A stretch of 64,000 bases of DNA, taken from the NCBI GenBank assembly GCA_030431255.1, contig JAUIJL010000011.1, positions 62,001 to 126,000 on the forward strand, in the 5' to 3' direction. The notes under the pieces were generated by a model. It was not told where the DNA came from. It did not search any database and saw nothing but the letters and a program-made list of their open reading frames with translations. Made by a program: the position numbers and the translations under genes. Source of the DNA: Thermoanaerobaculia bacterium. GTDB taxonomy: Bacteria > Acidobacteriota > Thermoanaerobaculia > Multivoradales > J023. The first letter of the stretch is position 1; each line of letters begins with the position of its first letter. Below are positions 29,438-38,202 of the stretch, piece by piece.

Positions 29438-30703
29438 ATGGCTTGGGTCGCGGTGTCGGCCCTGATGACCCCCGCGCTGTGGGCTGGTGAGCTGACCGCC
29501 TTGGTGGGTGCCACCGTGCATCCGATCAGCGGACCGGCCATTGAAGACGGTGTCGTGTTGATGCGCGACGGTCTCATCGAAGGGGTCGGCAACGGCATCG
29601 AGGTGCCCTCGGACGCCCAGCGTATCGAGCTCGACGGCAAGCACATTTATCCCGGGTTCGTGCACCCGCTGACCCCCCTCGGCCTGTCCGAGATCGGCAG
29701 TGTTCGCGGGACCGTGGACACCCGTGAGATCGGCGACAACAATTCCGACATCCGCGCCGAGGTGGCGTTCAACGCCGACTCCTTGCGTTTGCCGGCCGCC
29801 CTCGCGGGAGGGGTGACCAGCGCCTTGGTATATCAAAACGGAGGTCTGTTCTCCGGCACCTCGGCGTTGATGCGTCTCGAAGGTTGGAATTGGCGAGACA
29901 TGATGATCGAGGCGCCGGTCGGGCTGCACCTGATGTTCCCGGCCGTGGTCGAAAGCGATGACGACGACGATGAGGAAGCCTCCGCGGCGGCCAAGAAAGC
30001 GCTCAAGGAGCTGAACCAATGGTTGGCCCGGGCCCGCGCCTACGGCAAAGCGGATCGCGCCGATCTCAAGGGCCTCGAAGTGAATCCCAAGCTGGAGCGT
30101 TTGGTGTCCTTGGTCGACGGCGAGCTACGGCTTTTCGTACACGTCTCCGGTCGATCCCAGATCGGCCAAGCCCTGGATTGGCTGGCGGAGCAGAGCTTCG
30201 GGGACGTCGTGCTGGTGCTCGACTACAACGCCCGCTACCTGGCCGATCGCCTGAAGGAAGCCGGCTATCCGGTGATCCTCAACGGTGTGCACGAGCTGCC
30301 CAACAATGCCTGGGAGCCCTACGACGCGGTCTACGGCGCCGCGGCCGCCCTGCACGAAGCCGGGGTGACCTTCTGCATCGGTGACGGCGGCAGCGGCTTC
30401 GGCTCGTCCAACGCCCGCAACTTGCCGTTCCAGGCAGCCATGGCCGTCGCCTATGGGCTGGATCGCGAGCAGGGGCTCCGTAGCATCACCCTGGGTGCGG
30501 CCGAGATCCTGGGAGTCGCCGATCGATTGGGCTCGTTGGAGCCGGGCAAAGAAGCCTCGTTGATGGTCACCAATGGCGATCCCTTGGAGTCCATCACCTC
30601 CATCGAGCAGGTGTTCGTGGCCGGTCGCAAGATCGATCCCGACGACAATCATCAACATCGTTTGTATCGGAAATACGCGGAGCGCCCGAAACCCGCGGAC
30701 TGA
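29438..30703 (+). CDS. Amidohydrolase-family protein without HxH motif (third of three)
   Basis: About 421 residues from the ATG at 29438, where a signal peptide begins (MAWVAVSALMTPALWAGEL). The same frame is open back to the ATG at 29177, which overlaps the previous stop as ATGA; that upstream part is repeat-derived, so either start may be used. The barrel start reads YPGFVHPLTPLGL, again without HxH, but YQNGGLFSGTSALMRL and the C-terminal SLEPGKEASLMVTNGDP match the first gene of the trio. It is therefore a second likely non-catalytic homologue. Confidence 0.82.
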   Translation: MAWVAVSALMTPALWAGELTALVGATVHPISGPAIEDGVVLMRDGLIEGVGNGIEVPSDAQRIELDGKHIYPGFVHPLTPLGLSEIGSVRGTVDTREIGDNNSDIRAEVAFNADSLRLPAALAGGVTSALVYQNGGLFSGTSALMRLEGWNWRDMMIEAPVGLHLMFPAVVESDDDDDEEASAAAKKALKELNQWLARARAYGKADRADLKGLEVNPKLERLVSLVDGELRLFVHVSGRSQIGQALDWLAEQSFGDVVLVLDYNARYLADRLKEAGYPVILNGVHELPNNAWEPYDAVYGAAAALHEAGVTFCIGDGGSGFGSSNARNLPFQAAMAVAYGLDREQGLRSITLGAAEILGVADRLGSLEPGKEASLMVTNGDPLESITSIEQVFVAGRKIDPDDNHQHRLYRKYAERPKPAD

Positions 30704-30754
30704 GCCCGGGAGCTCAAGCACTGACATCTGAGCACCGATATCAGAGAACTATTG

Positions 30755-30796
30755 CGATCAAAGGCTCGGCGGCTCGTTCCGCCGGGCCTTTGATCG
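30755..30796. terminator. Long hairpin between convergent genes
   Basis: Arms 30755-30772 and 30779-30796 form an 18-bp stem with one wobble around a 6-nt loop. The stem reads CGATCAAAGGC on one side and GCCTTTGATCG on the other, so the lower stem is AT-rich on both strands. It sits between the third amidohydrolase (ending 30703) and the sigma factor (ending 30818) and probably terminates both. Confidence 0.75.
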
Positions 30797-30817
30797 TCTG
30801 GACTCCGAAATGGGGGT

Positions 30818-31504
30818 CTAGATCATTCGGGGTTGAAGCTCACGGGCGAGCCAGCGCCGAGCGACCCGCCAGCCCCTCTCCACTGTAGCGAGTGAAACGT
30901 CGAGGACCTCGGCGATTTCCGGCAGAGTCAGCCCCACGAAGTAGCGAAGCTCGACAATCGATCGCTGGCGTTGGTCCAGGAGTGACAATCGATCCAAGGC
31001 TTGGTCCAGATTGAGTAGGGTCTCCGCATCGAGCCGCCCGTCGCCAGGCACCCCTAAAGCTTCTTCCAGCTCTACTTTTACCTGATTTGAGCCGCGTTTG
31101 GCCGTCAGCCGTGCCCGCGCGTGGTCGACGAGGATTTGGCGCATCAAGCGGGCGGAGAAGGCGAAAAATTGCCCTCGGTCGTGGAGGGCACCCACGGTAC
31201 CGTTGGCCAAGCGCAAATAGACCTCGTTGACCAAAGCCGTGGGCTGGAGGGTGTGCCCGGGATCTTCCCTGAGGAAGTAGTGTTGGGCCAGGCGCCGCAA
31301 GTCAGCGGTGACCTCCGGCATCAGCCTCTCCAACGCCTTGGGGTCGGCATTGTTCCAATCCTCCAAGATCGAGGTGATGTCCGCTTGAATCCGCTGTTGT
31401 TGGTGCCGAACGGTACCTTGAGTCGCAAGGCTGTGCGTGCCGTGGGCACGACCGCTGAGGGATTTGGGGGTGAAGCTTTGGGGCGAGTAGCTCTCTTTGC
31501 TCAT
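30818..31504 (-). CDS. ECF-type RNA polymerase sigma factor
   Basis: A 228-residue sigma-70 family protein of the ECF type expanded in Acidobacteriota and Planctomycetes. After about 40 poorly conserved residues come sigma-2 (EDPGHTLQPTALVNEVYLRL, MRQILVDHARAR) and sigma-4 (LDQRQRSIVELRYFVGLTLPEIA, SLATVERGWRVARRWL). No anti-sigma gene is next to it; the nearby histidine kinase is divergent. Its regulon is unknown. Confidence 0.92.
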   Translation of the reverse strand: MSKESYSPQSFTPKSLSGRAHGTHSLATQGTVRHQQQRIQADITSILEDWNNADPKALERLMPEVTADLRRLAQHYFLREDPGHTLQPTALVNEVYLRLANGTVGALHDRGQFFAFSARLMRQILVDHARARLTAKRGSNQVKVELEEALGVPGDGRLDAETLLNLDQALDRLSLLDQRQRSIVELRYFVGLTLPEIAEVLDVSLATVERGWRVARRWLARELQPRMI

Positions 31505-31948
31505 GGCTTCCTACCGGTGTAAAACGTGATGTCTGGTTCTCGGGCCCAAGGCGTCATGGCTCGAGATCTTGCAGGAATTCAAAGGCTCGCGTCGATCCTC
31601 GATGCTCAATGGGTCGACCTCGTGAGAGGCCTCCGGTGGATCTGGCCGCTTGCGTGGCGGTGCCGACGCGTTTCTCATGGAGAGGGAGTCGTCATCGATG
31701 TGTTTTGCCCGCGGATTTGACGGATTCTCGGCCATGCTCAGTCCGTTCCTAGCCGTCCGATTCCGTAAGATAGCTCCCAATGGGGCTGTGGTAGCCTCTC
31801 GGGATACGAAGAATGTGACCGTGATAAAGGACGCTTCGAGCTCGAACAAGGCTTCTTTCTCTCCACAGGCTCCTGGCGGTTCTCTGTCGTTGATTCGAGA
31901 AGAGATTTTATCTTCCATCTTTCCTATTTTTAGAAGGAGCCATTAAAT
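31505..31948. other. Intergenic region between divergent sigma factor and histidine kinase genes
   Basis: About 440 bases that should hold both promoters. A 135-codon minus-strand frame (31511-31918) is open but shows no family resemblance and weak codon bias, so I do not call it. AAGGAG at 31934-31939 is the ribosome binding site of the kinase gene. Confidence 0.5.
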
Positions 31949-33709
31949 TTGGGGATAAGTTCCTTATTCTCTCAGTGTATTGACTTCTTCGTTCCGGCGA
32001 AATACGCCGATCACCCCGACTTACTCTGGCGAGCACGACTCCTCATCATCACTGCTTGGTTGGGTTGCGCATGGGGCCCGTTCTTTGCGCCGGTCCACTA
32101 TTACCTGGCCGATTCGCCCCAGGCCGCCGTCGCTCTGCTGGTCGCCGGGGGGCTCGCCGCGGGCATTCCCCTGCTGTTGCTGACCACCGGCAGCCTGATC
32201 TTGGCGGGCAATGCGCTCTTTGCTGTTCTCTACGGCATCGTTTTGGTGGTCACCCTGGCCCGAGGTGGCTTCCCAGTGTCCGGCCTCATGTGGAGCATCG
32301 CCATTCCCATGCTGGCGATTTTCCTCTTGAATTATCGATCGGCCCTGGCCTGGTTGTTGCTCGTGGGCCTGAAATACTCCGTCCTCGGCATTCTCGTCGC
32401 TCGGGGAGCCATGCCGATTCGGATGTCGACCCAGGCTCAGCTGGTGATCGACGTGTTGGGGTTGCTGACCTTCCTCTTGCTGCTGGTGTCCATCGGCTGG
32501 ACCTATGAAACCCAGCGCAGCCGGGCCCTGGCGGCGGCGGAAGCGGCGGGTCGCGCCAAGACGGATTTTCTGGCCCGAATGAGCCATGAAATCCGCACTC
32601 CCATGAACGGGGTGGTTGGCATCGCGGGTCTGCTTTTGGCCACGGAGCAAACCCCCCGCCAAGTCCATTACACAGAGACCATTCGGCGGTCCGGTAATGC
32701 GTTGCTCCGCATCCTCAATGAGATCCTCGACTTTTCCAAGATCGACGCCGGCAAGATGGAGCTGGAACGGGAACCCTTCGAGCTCCGCCGGGAGCTCGAG
32801 CAAATTCGGGCTCTCTTCGTGCCGAGCGCGGAAGAAAAGGGATTGGAGCTCGGTTTTGAGATCGCCCCCGAGGTGCCTGAACGGGTGCTGGGGGACTCCG
32901 GACGCCTTCGACAGATCCTGATCAACTTGATCAGCAACGGTCTCAAATTCACCCAAGAAGGTCGCGTGAAGGTGGAGGTGGAGCTCGGCCGGGTTGGACA
33001 GAAAGGCTCGGAGGGGCGGCCCGCCGGGGAGCTCCATCGACTGTGTTTCACGGTGTCAGACACCGGCGTGGGCATAGAGCCCGTCGCCCTTCCCACCATC
33101 CTGGATCCGTTCACCCAAGCGGAGGAGTCCTCGGCGCGGCAATTTGAAGGCACCGGCCTCGGCCTGGCCATTTGTCGGCATTTGAGCGAGATGATGGGGG
33201 GCTCCCTCGAGGTGGAGAGCCGGGTCGGCGAAGGTAGCCGATTCTCATTTTCGGTGCTTCTGGAGGCGGTGGATCCCGATCAGCAGCCGGTGGAAAACGA
33301 GCCGTCGGCGCCGATTCTGGACGCCGGCCCCTTCCAAAACGGGCGGATCCTGGTGGCCGAAGACAACCCCATCAACCAAGAAGTCACCAGCTTCATGCTC
33401 GAAAGCCTCGGCTATCGAGTCGAGATCGCGGCCAACGGCGAGAAGGTCCTCCAAGCCCTCGACCGCGAAAGCTACGACCTCGTGCTCATGGATTGTCAGA
33501 TGCCGAATATGGACGGCTACGAAACCACCCGCCGTATCCGCGACCGCCCCGAGCTCGCAACCTTGCCCATCCTAGCCATGACCGCCAACGCCATGGCCGA
33601 AGACCGAGAGCGATGCCTCGCCGTGGGCATGAACGACTACGTGGCCAAACCCGTCCAGCCCGAAGAGCTGGCCGCGGCCATAGCCAGGTGTCTGAATCCT
33701 GGGGGCTAG
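31949..33709 (+). CDS. Hybrid sensor histidine kinase / response regulator
   Basis: A 586-residue membrane kinase. Five to six transmembrane helices lie in the first 185 residues with no PAS domain. HisKA has the H-box SHEIRTPMNG with His213, followed by a HATPase_c domain (NLISNGLKFTQEG, DTGVGIEP, GTGLGLAI). A receiver domain ends the protein, with Asp515 in LMDCQMPNMDG and a late Lys in YVAKPVQ. The membrane part probably senses the signal directly. The TTG start at 31949 has AAGGAG about 9 nt upstream. The output partner is not encoded beside it. Confidence 0.93.
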   Translation: MGISSLFSQCIDFFVPAKYADHPDLLWRARLLIITAWLGCAWGPFFAPVHYYLADSPQAAVALLVAGGLAAGIPLLLLTTGSLILAGNALFAVLYGIVLVVTLARGGFPVSGLMWSIAIPMLAIFLLNYRSALAWLLLVGLKYSVLGILVARGAMPIRMSTQAQLVIDVLGLLTFLLLLVSIGWTYETQRSRALAAAEAAGRAKTDFLARMSHEIRTPMNGVVGIAGLLLATEQTPRQVHYTETIRRSGNALLRILNEILDFSKIDAGKMELEREPFELRRELEQIRALFVPSAEEKGLELGFEIAPEVPERVLGDSGRLRQILINLISNGLKFTQEGRVKVEVELGRVGQKGSEGRPAGELHRLCFTVSDTGVGIEPVALPTILDPFTQAEESSARQFEGTGLGLAICRHLSEMMGGSLEVESRVGEGSRFSFSVLLEAVDPDQQPVENEPSAPILDAGPFQNGRILVAEDNPINQEVTSFMLESLGYRVEIAANGEKVLQALDRESYDLVLMDCQMPNMDGYETTRRIRDRPELATLPILAMTANAMAEDRERCLAVGMNDYVAKPVQPEELAAAIARCLNPGG

Positions 33710-33759
33710 CTGATGACCGCTCTTGGGGACGAATCTCAAACTGTCATAGAAGTGACTCG

Positions 33760-34188
33760 TTATCGATTCAAAATTGCCGCGACGAAGAAGACCACGAGTG
33801 CCGAAGGGAAACAGGCCAGCAGCAAACTGGTTAGATTGGAGGGCCCACCAAGTACGGAGTTGAGAATTCCCAGGAAGGGGCCACCCAGAAGTAGGTACCA
33901 ACCCGAATTTGCGACTTTGCGAGCAATTCGTCGCCGACGCTCTCTGGGGGCATCGATTACCTTCTGGAAAGCACGTCCTATTTCCCGGTGCGCCCGAAAA
34001 GCTGAAACAAGCGCAGGGCAATTGTCAGCTCTCTTCCACCTACGAGAAATCGGATCTCTAACGAGAGTTGAACCTTGGACTTTCCTTGAAATAATCCAGG
34101 CCCGAAGCTCCTCTAGAGTGAGCTCGTACTCACCATCTTCGAGCCTTGCCCTCCACCCTTCCTCAACTTCCTTGATCTTTCGAGCCAT
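33760..34188 (-). CDS. Small membrane protein with GYF-like N-terminal domain
   Basis: A 142-residue protein. The N-terminus (DGEYELTLEELRAWIISRKVQGSTLVRDP, split here as a GYF_2-like pattern followed by RWKRADNCPALV) resembles the DUF4339/GYF_2 domain that binds short peptides. Two hydrophobic segments (about 96-112 and 120-140) probably anchor it, with the GYF part in the cytoplasm. Codon use is less GC-biased than its neighbours. Function unknown. Confidence 0.7.
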   Translation of the reverse strand: MARKIKEVEEGWRARLEDGEYELTLEELRAWIISRKVQGSTLVRDPISRRWKRADNCPALVSAFRAHREIGRAFQKVIDAPRERRRRIARKVANSGWYLLLGGPFLGILNSVLGGPSNLTSLLLACFPSALVVFFVAAILNR

Positions 34189-34285
34189 GAACCGCCCCTC
34201 AATCTAAAAGCCATGTAACGCGGAAACCGTTGCTTGGCTGACTGGTATTGGGTAACGTCTCCGTCAAACTACCGAAGAATACCTC

Positions 34286-34489
34286 ATGAAGACTCTTCGA
34301 CTCGTCTTTGTTTCTGTGCTGTTGTTGGCGCTAGGAGCCCTGTCGGCGCCCGCTTCAGCCGAGGGGCCTTTCATCGAATATCAGGACGTTCCTGTTTACG
34401 TTGACGGCTACGGATATTGCGTGCTGCGCAAGACGACGATCACCATGCCCAGTGGAGATACCTACTACGACGAGCAGCTCATATGCTGA
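34286..34489 (+). CDS. Small secreted protein
   Basis: A 67-residue protein with a clear signal peptide (about 1-25, MKTLRLVFVSVLLLALGALSAPASA). The mature part is about 42 residues with two cysteines (one near residue 46, one terminal), which could pair. I do not recognise it. Its last 7 nt overlap the start of the next gene, suggesting coexpression. Confidence 0.6.
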   Translation: MKTLRLVFVSVLLLALGALSAPASAEGPFIEYQDVPVYVDGYGYCVLRKTTITMPSGDTYYDEQLIC

Positions 34490-35127
34490 CCTCGTTTTTT
34501 GTGGCCGCGACTGTCGTCTTAGCGGCCGTGGCACCGAGCCCACCTCAGGTCTCTGTAGACTTCTCGGAGGTCCGAGAGCACCTTCACGAAGCAAAATGGT
34601 CGAAGGCTAGGCGGGCGCTGAACCGTCTGATGATGGAGACCCTTGAGCAGGGTGGGCGACTGGACGGCGGCGATTTGGTGCAGGCCACCAGATTTCGTGC
34701 GTTGATCGAAGCGGGAGCCGGGAGCTCCGAGGACGCGGCTTTCTGGTGGCATGCGGGATTGAACCTTCAAGCCGACAAGGCGGATTCGTTCTTGGAGCTG
34801 ATTCCTGGAGAGCTAGCGAAACCGCTTCGAGACCTCGAGGTTCGGGCAAGCCAACCTCCGAAATCTCTCAAGATCAAACCCGTCAAACACCCCCCGGCTC
34901 AACCCACAGCTCTCGAACGCCTAGCCCGGCGAAAGCTGGTTGGAGTGGTCAAGATCGAGGCATTGGTGGGCTCGCGGCCGACCCAGCCCTTGTTGATTGA
35001 GGCCACGGTTCCAACCGCGGGAGTCTATGTCGCTTTAGATATGGTCAGCAGGCATCGAATTCCCCAAAAGCTTCGGGTTCAGCTGGGACCTACTCAAAAT
35101 CACATTGTTAGATTCCGAGGTGAGTGA
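34483..35127 (+). CDS. Secreted protein of unknown function
   Basis: About 214 residues from the ATG at 34483, where a signal sequence begins (MLTSFFVAATVVLAAVAP). The mature protein has a helical half (about 25-110, TPR-like: RALNRLMMETLEQGG, EDAAFWWHAGLNLQ) and a beta half (about 140-214: PLLIEATVPTAGVYVALD). It resembles TonB- or energy-transducing-like periplasmic proteins in layout only. It overlaps the preceding small secreted gene by 7 nt. Confidence 0.65.
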   Translation: MLTSFFVAATVVLAAVAPSPPQVSVDFSEVREHLHEAKWSKARRALNRLMMETLEQGGRLDGGDLVQATRFRALIEAGAGSSEDAAFWWHAGLNLQADKADSFLELIPGELAKPLRDLEVRASQPPKSLKIKPVKHPPAQPTALERLARRKLVGVVKIEALVGSRPTQPLLIEATVPTAGVYVALDMVSRHRIPQKLRVQLGPTQNHIVRFRGE

Positions 35128-35270
35128 GCGGTCATCAGCGATCCGACTGGCAAGAATCTAGACCCGCGTCTTGGCGCTGATCGAGATCTAGACCCGGACG
35201 GTGTTCGGTGGCGACCAACCTTCGAGACCCATAAAGATCTACTCGACTTATTGATCACTGATATACAAAA

Positions 35271-35298
35271 AAGGCCGACGGATTGCTCCGTCGGCCTT
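35271..35298 (-). terminator. Rho-independent terminator of the protease gene
   Basis: A perfect 12-bp stem (35271-35282 with 35287-35298, 4-nt loop). On the minus strand it is followed by a run of six T (35267-35272 as A on the given strand). It lies 22 nt after the protease stop. Confidence 0.88.
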
Positions 35299-35319
35299 CG
35301 CATTTGGGGTGATTGACTC

Positions 35320-37677
35320 CTATTCCGGTGTGGTCGTCAGGGTCAAACCGGAGTAGGTGGAGTAGGCGCGCACCATGATGTAGTACGTGCCGCTCGACGC
35401 GGGGTCGATCACGCAGCTCTCGTTGCTGCCGGAGGTGTAGCCGCGACAGTCGTAAGTGCTGGTGGTGGGGGCTGCGCCGAGGCGCACGTAGAGATCCGCG
35501 TCACCGCTGCTGCCCGAGGTGGTCACCGTGAGCTTGGAGCTGGTGGTGATCGCCTGGGTGAAGCTCTGCTCGTTGCCCGTGGAGCCGGACAAACCGCTCC
35601 AGGTTTGACCGGAGTCTCCGCCGCCCACGTCGTAGTCGGCGACCAGGGTCAATCCGGAGTAGGTGGAGTAGGCGCGGATCATGACGTGGTAGGTGCCGGC
35701 CGAGGGAGCCGCAAAGGTGCAGTTTTCCGCGTTGCCGGTCTTGTACGGACGGCAATCGTATTGACTGGTGGTCGGGGCGCTGCCGAAGCGCACGTAGAGA
35801 TCCGCGTCGCCGGAGCCGCCGGAGATGTCGAAGGTCAAGTTGGAGGCGCCGGCAGGAACGCTGAGGGTGAAGCTCTGCTCGTTGCCGGTGGATCCGCCGA
35901 GACCGGTGACCGGAACGCCCTTGGAGAGGCTGCCGCCACCGCCACCGCCACCGCCACCGCCACCGCCGCCGCCACCGCCACCGCCGCCGCCACCACCACC
36001 ACCACCACCGGTGTAGCTTCCTTCGAGGGAAACACCGGAGTAGGTGGAGTAGGCACGGATCATGACGTGGTAGGTGCCGCCTTGGGCGGGATCGATCGGG
36101 CAGGACTCGCTATTGCCGCCGACGTAGGGGCGGCAGTCGTAGGTGGACGTGGTGGGCGCGCTGCCGAAGCGCACGTAGAGGTCGGCGTCGCCGGTGCCTC
36201 CGGACATATCGAAGCTCAGATTCGAGGAGCCCGCGGGCACGTCGAGGGTGAAGAATTGCTCGTTGCCGGTAGATCCGGAGAGGCCGGTGACCGGCACGCC
36301 GTTGGTGAGCACGGTGGGGCCACCGCCACCGCCACCGCCACCGCCACCGCCACCGCCACCGCCAGTGGCGCAGGCCGGGGTATTGGAGCCGAGGTCGGCG
36401 AGCACGGCTTCGATCGGCACACCGAGGTTGTCGCAGCCACCGCAGTGGTGCAGGGCGACCACCAGATTGTCGCTGTAACCGAGCACCGGCGAGCCGGACG
36501 ATCCGCCCTGGGTGTCGGCGAAGTATCCGACGTCGAATCCGGAGCCGCCGCAGCGGCCTTCGGTGGTGCTGGACACCTTGGCGAAACCACCGTCCGACGA
36601 GTGGGACGACTCCATGGCGATGCGTTTGCCCCAGCCCGCGGGGTGTTGGGCGATGTAGATGCGCTCGCCCACGGTGGCGCCGCTGCTGCGCGCTTGTAGA
36701 TAGCCGTAGGTGTTGGAGAGATTGCCGGTGCCCGGCGGATCGACGAGCGCGTAGTCGAGGTTGGCGTCCACGGACACCAAGGTACCGCCGGAGGCTTCGA
36801 TGGTGCCGCCGCAAGCACCGCCGCTTCGGCAATCTTGGGAGCAGGACGAGCCCTCGGCCATGAATTCGAAGTCGATGTTGTTGAGCTCGCTTTGGCTGCC
36901 GATGCAATGCTCGTTGGTCATGATGTGGCCTTCGCAACCGATCAACCAACCCGTGCAGTGGATGTTACCGTTCTTGAAGAGTCGAGCCACGGCCCGGGCT
37001 TCGTTGTAGGCGTCCGGCTCGCTCGATTGATAACACTTGGCCTCGCGGGAGTCGTCGGTGCCGCAAATGGACTTCGCGTTCATGAAGTCCGGCTCGGGCA
37101 GCTGCATGGCCTCACCGTGACCGGCGATCCAATAGGCCTCGATTTCGTCGTTGCTGTAGCCCCGGCCGAAGTAGTCGATTTGCACGCCCCACGGCTCGGC
37201 CCGCAGCGCTTTATCGAAGGCCGCCGCGGGATTGGCGGAGAATAGCTCCAACACCACGGTGTCGCCTTTGATGTGGGTGGCGAAGAAACCTTCTTTGGAC
37301 ACGCCGAGGCCGACTCGGCCTTGATCGGTGTAGGTCCAATGCTGTGAGCCGTCCTCCGAACGCACCACCAGGACGTCGCCTGGAGGCAGGTTGAGCCAGG
37401 AGAAGTGGGGCGCGATGTAGGTGGCGCCGGGGAAGACGATGACATCCGACCAGGTGATCTGAGCGGCCTGCTTCTCGAGCCCCGGGCGAGCGTTCTTGTC
37501 GAGGCGCGCGTGGGGGTAGTAGTGGGTGGGCGTTCCGTATTCTTGGTAGACGTATTCACCGATTACGTTTTGCGCCGCGGCGGGCAACGTGATCAGGGAG
37601 CAGACCAGGGCCACGAGGGCGAAGAGCACGGCGGACCGCGCGTACGAAGGTCGATGCGAAACAACGAGCTTTTCCAT
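35320..37677 (-). CDS. Secreted trypsin-like serine protease with three PPC domains and poly-Gly linkers
   Basis: A 785-residue exported protein. After a signal peptide (ending TLPAAAQ) and a propeptide-like domain of about 185 residues comes an S1-type protease domain. The triad is visible as His in TNEHC, Asp in ANLDYALV and Ser in GGSSGSPV, with many cysteines. Three pre-peptidase C-terminal domains follow, each ending in an AYSTYSG motif. The first two are preceded by runs of about 15 and 27 glycines. The TTG at 37680 and ATG at 37677 are adjacent starts. It likely degrades extracellular protein. A terminator follows directly. Confidence 0.92.
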   Translation of the reverse strand: MEKLVVSHRPSYARSAVLFALVALVCSLITLPAAAQNVIGEYVYQEYGTPTHYYPHARLDKNARPGLEKQAAQITWSDVIVFPGATYIAPHFSWLNLPPGDVLVVRSEDGSQHWTYTDQGRVGLGVSKEGFFATHIKGDTVVLELFSANPAAAFDKALRAEPWGVQIDYFGRGYSNDEIEAYWIAGHGEAMQLPEPDFMNAKSICGTDDSREAKCYQSSEPDAYNEARAVARLFKNGNIHCTGWLIGCEGHIMTNEHCIGSQSELNNIDFEFMAEGSSCSQDCRSGGACGGTIEASGGTLVSVDANLDYALVDPPGTGNLSNTYGYLQARSSGATVGERIYIAQHPAGWGKRIAMESSHSSDGGFAKVSSTTEGRCGGSGFDVGYFADTQGGSSGSPVLGYSDNLVVALHHCGGCDNLGVPIEAVLADLGSNTPACATGGGGGGGGGGGGGGGPTVLTNGVPVTGLSGSTGNEQFFTLDVPAGSSNLSFDMSGGTGDADLYVRFGSAPTTSTYDCRPYVGGNSESCPIDPAQGGTYHVMIRAYSTYSGVSLEGSYTGGGGGGGGGGGGGGGGGGGGGGGGGGSLSKGVPVTGLGGSTGNEQSFTLSVPAGASNLTFDISGGSGDADLYVRFGSAPTTSQYDCRPYKTGNAENCTFAAPSAGTYHVMIRAYSTYSGLTLVADYDVGGGDSGQTWSGLSGSTGNEQSFTQAITTSSKLTVTTSGSSGDADLYVRLGAAPTTSTYDCRGYTSGSNESCVIDPASSGTYYIMVRAYSTYSGLTLTTTPE
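35936..36010. repeat. Triplet repeat encoding about 27 glycines
   Basis: A CCACCG/CCGCC microsatellite on the given strand encodes the second poly-Gly linker of the protease. Slippage would change linker length by whole residues. Confidence 0.85.
36318..36363. repeat. Triplet repeat encoding about 15 glycines
   Basis: A near-perfect CCACCG hexamer array on the given strand encodes the linker between the protease domain and the first PPC domain. Confidence 0.85.
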
Positions 37678-37861
37678 CAATCACATACCTCAGAAGGGAC
37701 CCCCATCCGGGGTCTTGAGTCATGGTGCCGATTGCTCGGCGAAGTCTCCCGATATCGGGAGCTGTGTTTGGGTGTGCCGAGCAGTACAGCAAGACCCTTG
37801 CCGGCTCGCGACGGCCGTCTTGCATTCAAGCCGAGATGTGGGTGTAAGCCTTGGATCTAGA

Positions 37862-38088
37862 GCCTGCTGGGTTCCGTCCAGGCTCGGCGTTTTCGAGGCT
37901 CTCGAAGGCGCGGCGCACCGAGCACGGAAAGCGAAGCTTGTCTGAGCGGTTCAGCCGATGGATCGGCCTAAAGTTCAACATATCAGCAACTTGCGGCGGC
38001 AATCAGTGATGGCGCGAGTTCGTAGCGACGCGCACAGGGCGCCGCGCCGACTCTTCGAGAATCCTTTTCTGGACGCGACCCTGCTAGG
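37862..38088 (+). repeat. Dispersed structured repeat, copy 3
   Basis: The best-preserved copy. Outer imperfect arms are 37862-37880 and 38069-38088. The closing helix pairs 37907-37916 with 38039-38048 (10 of 10). The inner hairpin is GCCGAT-GG-ATCGGC at 37954-37967. It fills the 525-base gap between the VOC gene and the protease gene. No ORF there is convincing. Confidence 0.85.
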
Positions 38089-38202
38089 GAAAATCGGAGT
38101 CGGTGGATCAGGAAGGGTGTCGATGGCGAGCGGGGTTTCTAGGCCGGTTGGAATTCTCTGTTCTGAGACCGTCGCGTCTCAGGGGTGAGAATGTCGGCGA
38201 CG

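Noticed and set aside
31511-31918. 135-codon minus-strand frame upstream of the ECF sigma gene
   Set aside because: An AGGA precedes it, but composition is unlike the neighbours, there is no domain, and it lies in the shared promoter region.
35605-36699. Long plus-strand frame and a poly-Pro frame opposite the protease
   Set aside because: These arise from the poly-Gly triplet repeats and antisense of the PPC domains; no independent support.
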